DNA of 7,290 nt from Haloquadratum sp. J07HQX50 (GTDB taxonomy: Archaea; Halobacteriota; Halobacteria; Halobacteriales; Haloferacaceae), in NCBI GenBank assembly GCA_000416005.1, contig KE356563.1, forward strand, positions 1,219,202-1,226,491. Direction: 5' to 3'. Shown piece after piece: positions 7,176 to 7,290 of this stretch. Position 1 is the first letter of the stretch. Every line of letters starts with the position of its first letter. The notes under the pieces are model-generated. The model did not search any database and was not told where the DNA came from. It was given only the letters and a program-made list of their open reading frames with translations. Position numbers and translations under genes: made by a program.

Positions 7176-7290
7176 CCTCATGGACCGAGTGCTCGTGAGA
7201 CGTATGCGGATGCCACACCGGTGGCTTCCAGGAGTGTGCGGGAAGCCTCAAGATCGCAGAGAAGCCCCACGCCGGTTCACGAGTGGTTTC
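7176..7290 (+). pseudogene. tnpB: Probable 3' relic of an IS1341-type tnpB gene (IS200/IS605 family)
   Basis: One frame gives SARETYADATPVASRSVREA (7188-7247), and the next frame over then gives AGSLKIAEKPHA (7238-7273). Together these resemble the variable C-terminal tail of haloarchaeal IS1341-type TnpB proteins as I remember it, ending near a GCCCCACGCC(G)TTCAC right-end motif. The frame change is explained by loss of seven bases between two GGAAGC copies (expected GGAAGCAGGAAGC, seen as a single GGAAGC at 7241-7246). A further extra G near 7274 would break the tail again. No RuvC-like or zinc-finger part is visible upstream, so only the last ~40 codons remain. The continuation lies outside the window. 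Assignment is from memory of family sequences and is tentative. Confidence 0.4.

Larger units (their letters stand above)
6815..7290. other. Gene-poor tail with repeat structures and probable mobile-element debris
   Basis: No intact gene is visible in these 476 bases. They contain a hairpin CCCCG-(9)-CGGGG at 6885-6903, an inverted repeat GACGC-GAA-GCGTC at 6977-6989, an imperfect 23-24 base direct repeat at 6951-6974 and 7014-7036, an open frame without a start codon at 6926-7132 (plus strand), and a probable broken tnpB end from about 7176. The overall look is of decayed insertion-sequence material next to a tRNA locus, which is an inference. Confidence 0.5.

Overview
The window carries the 5' part of the archaeal RNA polymerase operon of a haloarchaeon. 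On the minus strand, in transcription order, it holds rpoH (H), rpoB2 (B''), rpoB1 (B') and rpoA1 (A'). Splitting the largest subunit into A'/A'' and the second into B''/B', in the order H-B''-B'-A', is the arrangement known from Halobacteria. The proteins are strongly acidic, as expected for salt-in halophiles. By eye the base composition is only moderate in GC, lower than in most Halobacteria, and the non-coding stretch is long. Both fit a Haloquadratum-like organism, but that assignment is an inference.

Layout. Positions 20-2773 (minus) are rpoA1, whose reading frame ends early compared with the family; the window edge lies 19 bases beyond the stop. Positions 2785-4614 (minus) are rpoB1, positions 4618-6186 (minus) rpoB2 and positions 6183-6410 (minus) rpoH. 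The junctions are tight (4-base ATGA overlap, 3-base gap, 11-base gap), so this is one co-transcribed unit. The best promoter candidate is a TATA/BRE-like element near 6527-6540. Positions 6411-6654 form a divergent intergenic region. Two identical tRNA-Asp(GTC) genes follow on the plus strand at 6655-6727 and 6742-6814. Positions 6815-7290 contain no intact gene. This stretch holds small inverted and direct repeats, an orphan open frame without a start codon, and, at the right edge, what looks like a frameshifted 3' relic of an IS1341-type tnpB gene.

How the parts work together. B'' and B' together make the second-largest subunit. A' (with A'', encoded outside the window) makes the largest subunit with the catalytic Mg site, and H docks at the jaw. 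These give most of the mass of the single archaeal RNA polymerase. The tRNA pair is transcribed away from the operon.

No previously undescribed multi-gene system is visible. Two points deserve a second look. The C-terminal zinc ribbon of B' has kept its fold scaffold but has lost all four cysteines. The C-terminus of A' appears to be interrupted by one or two extra homopolymer bases.
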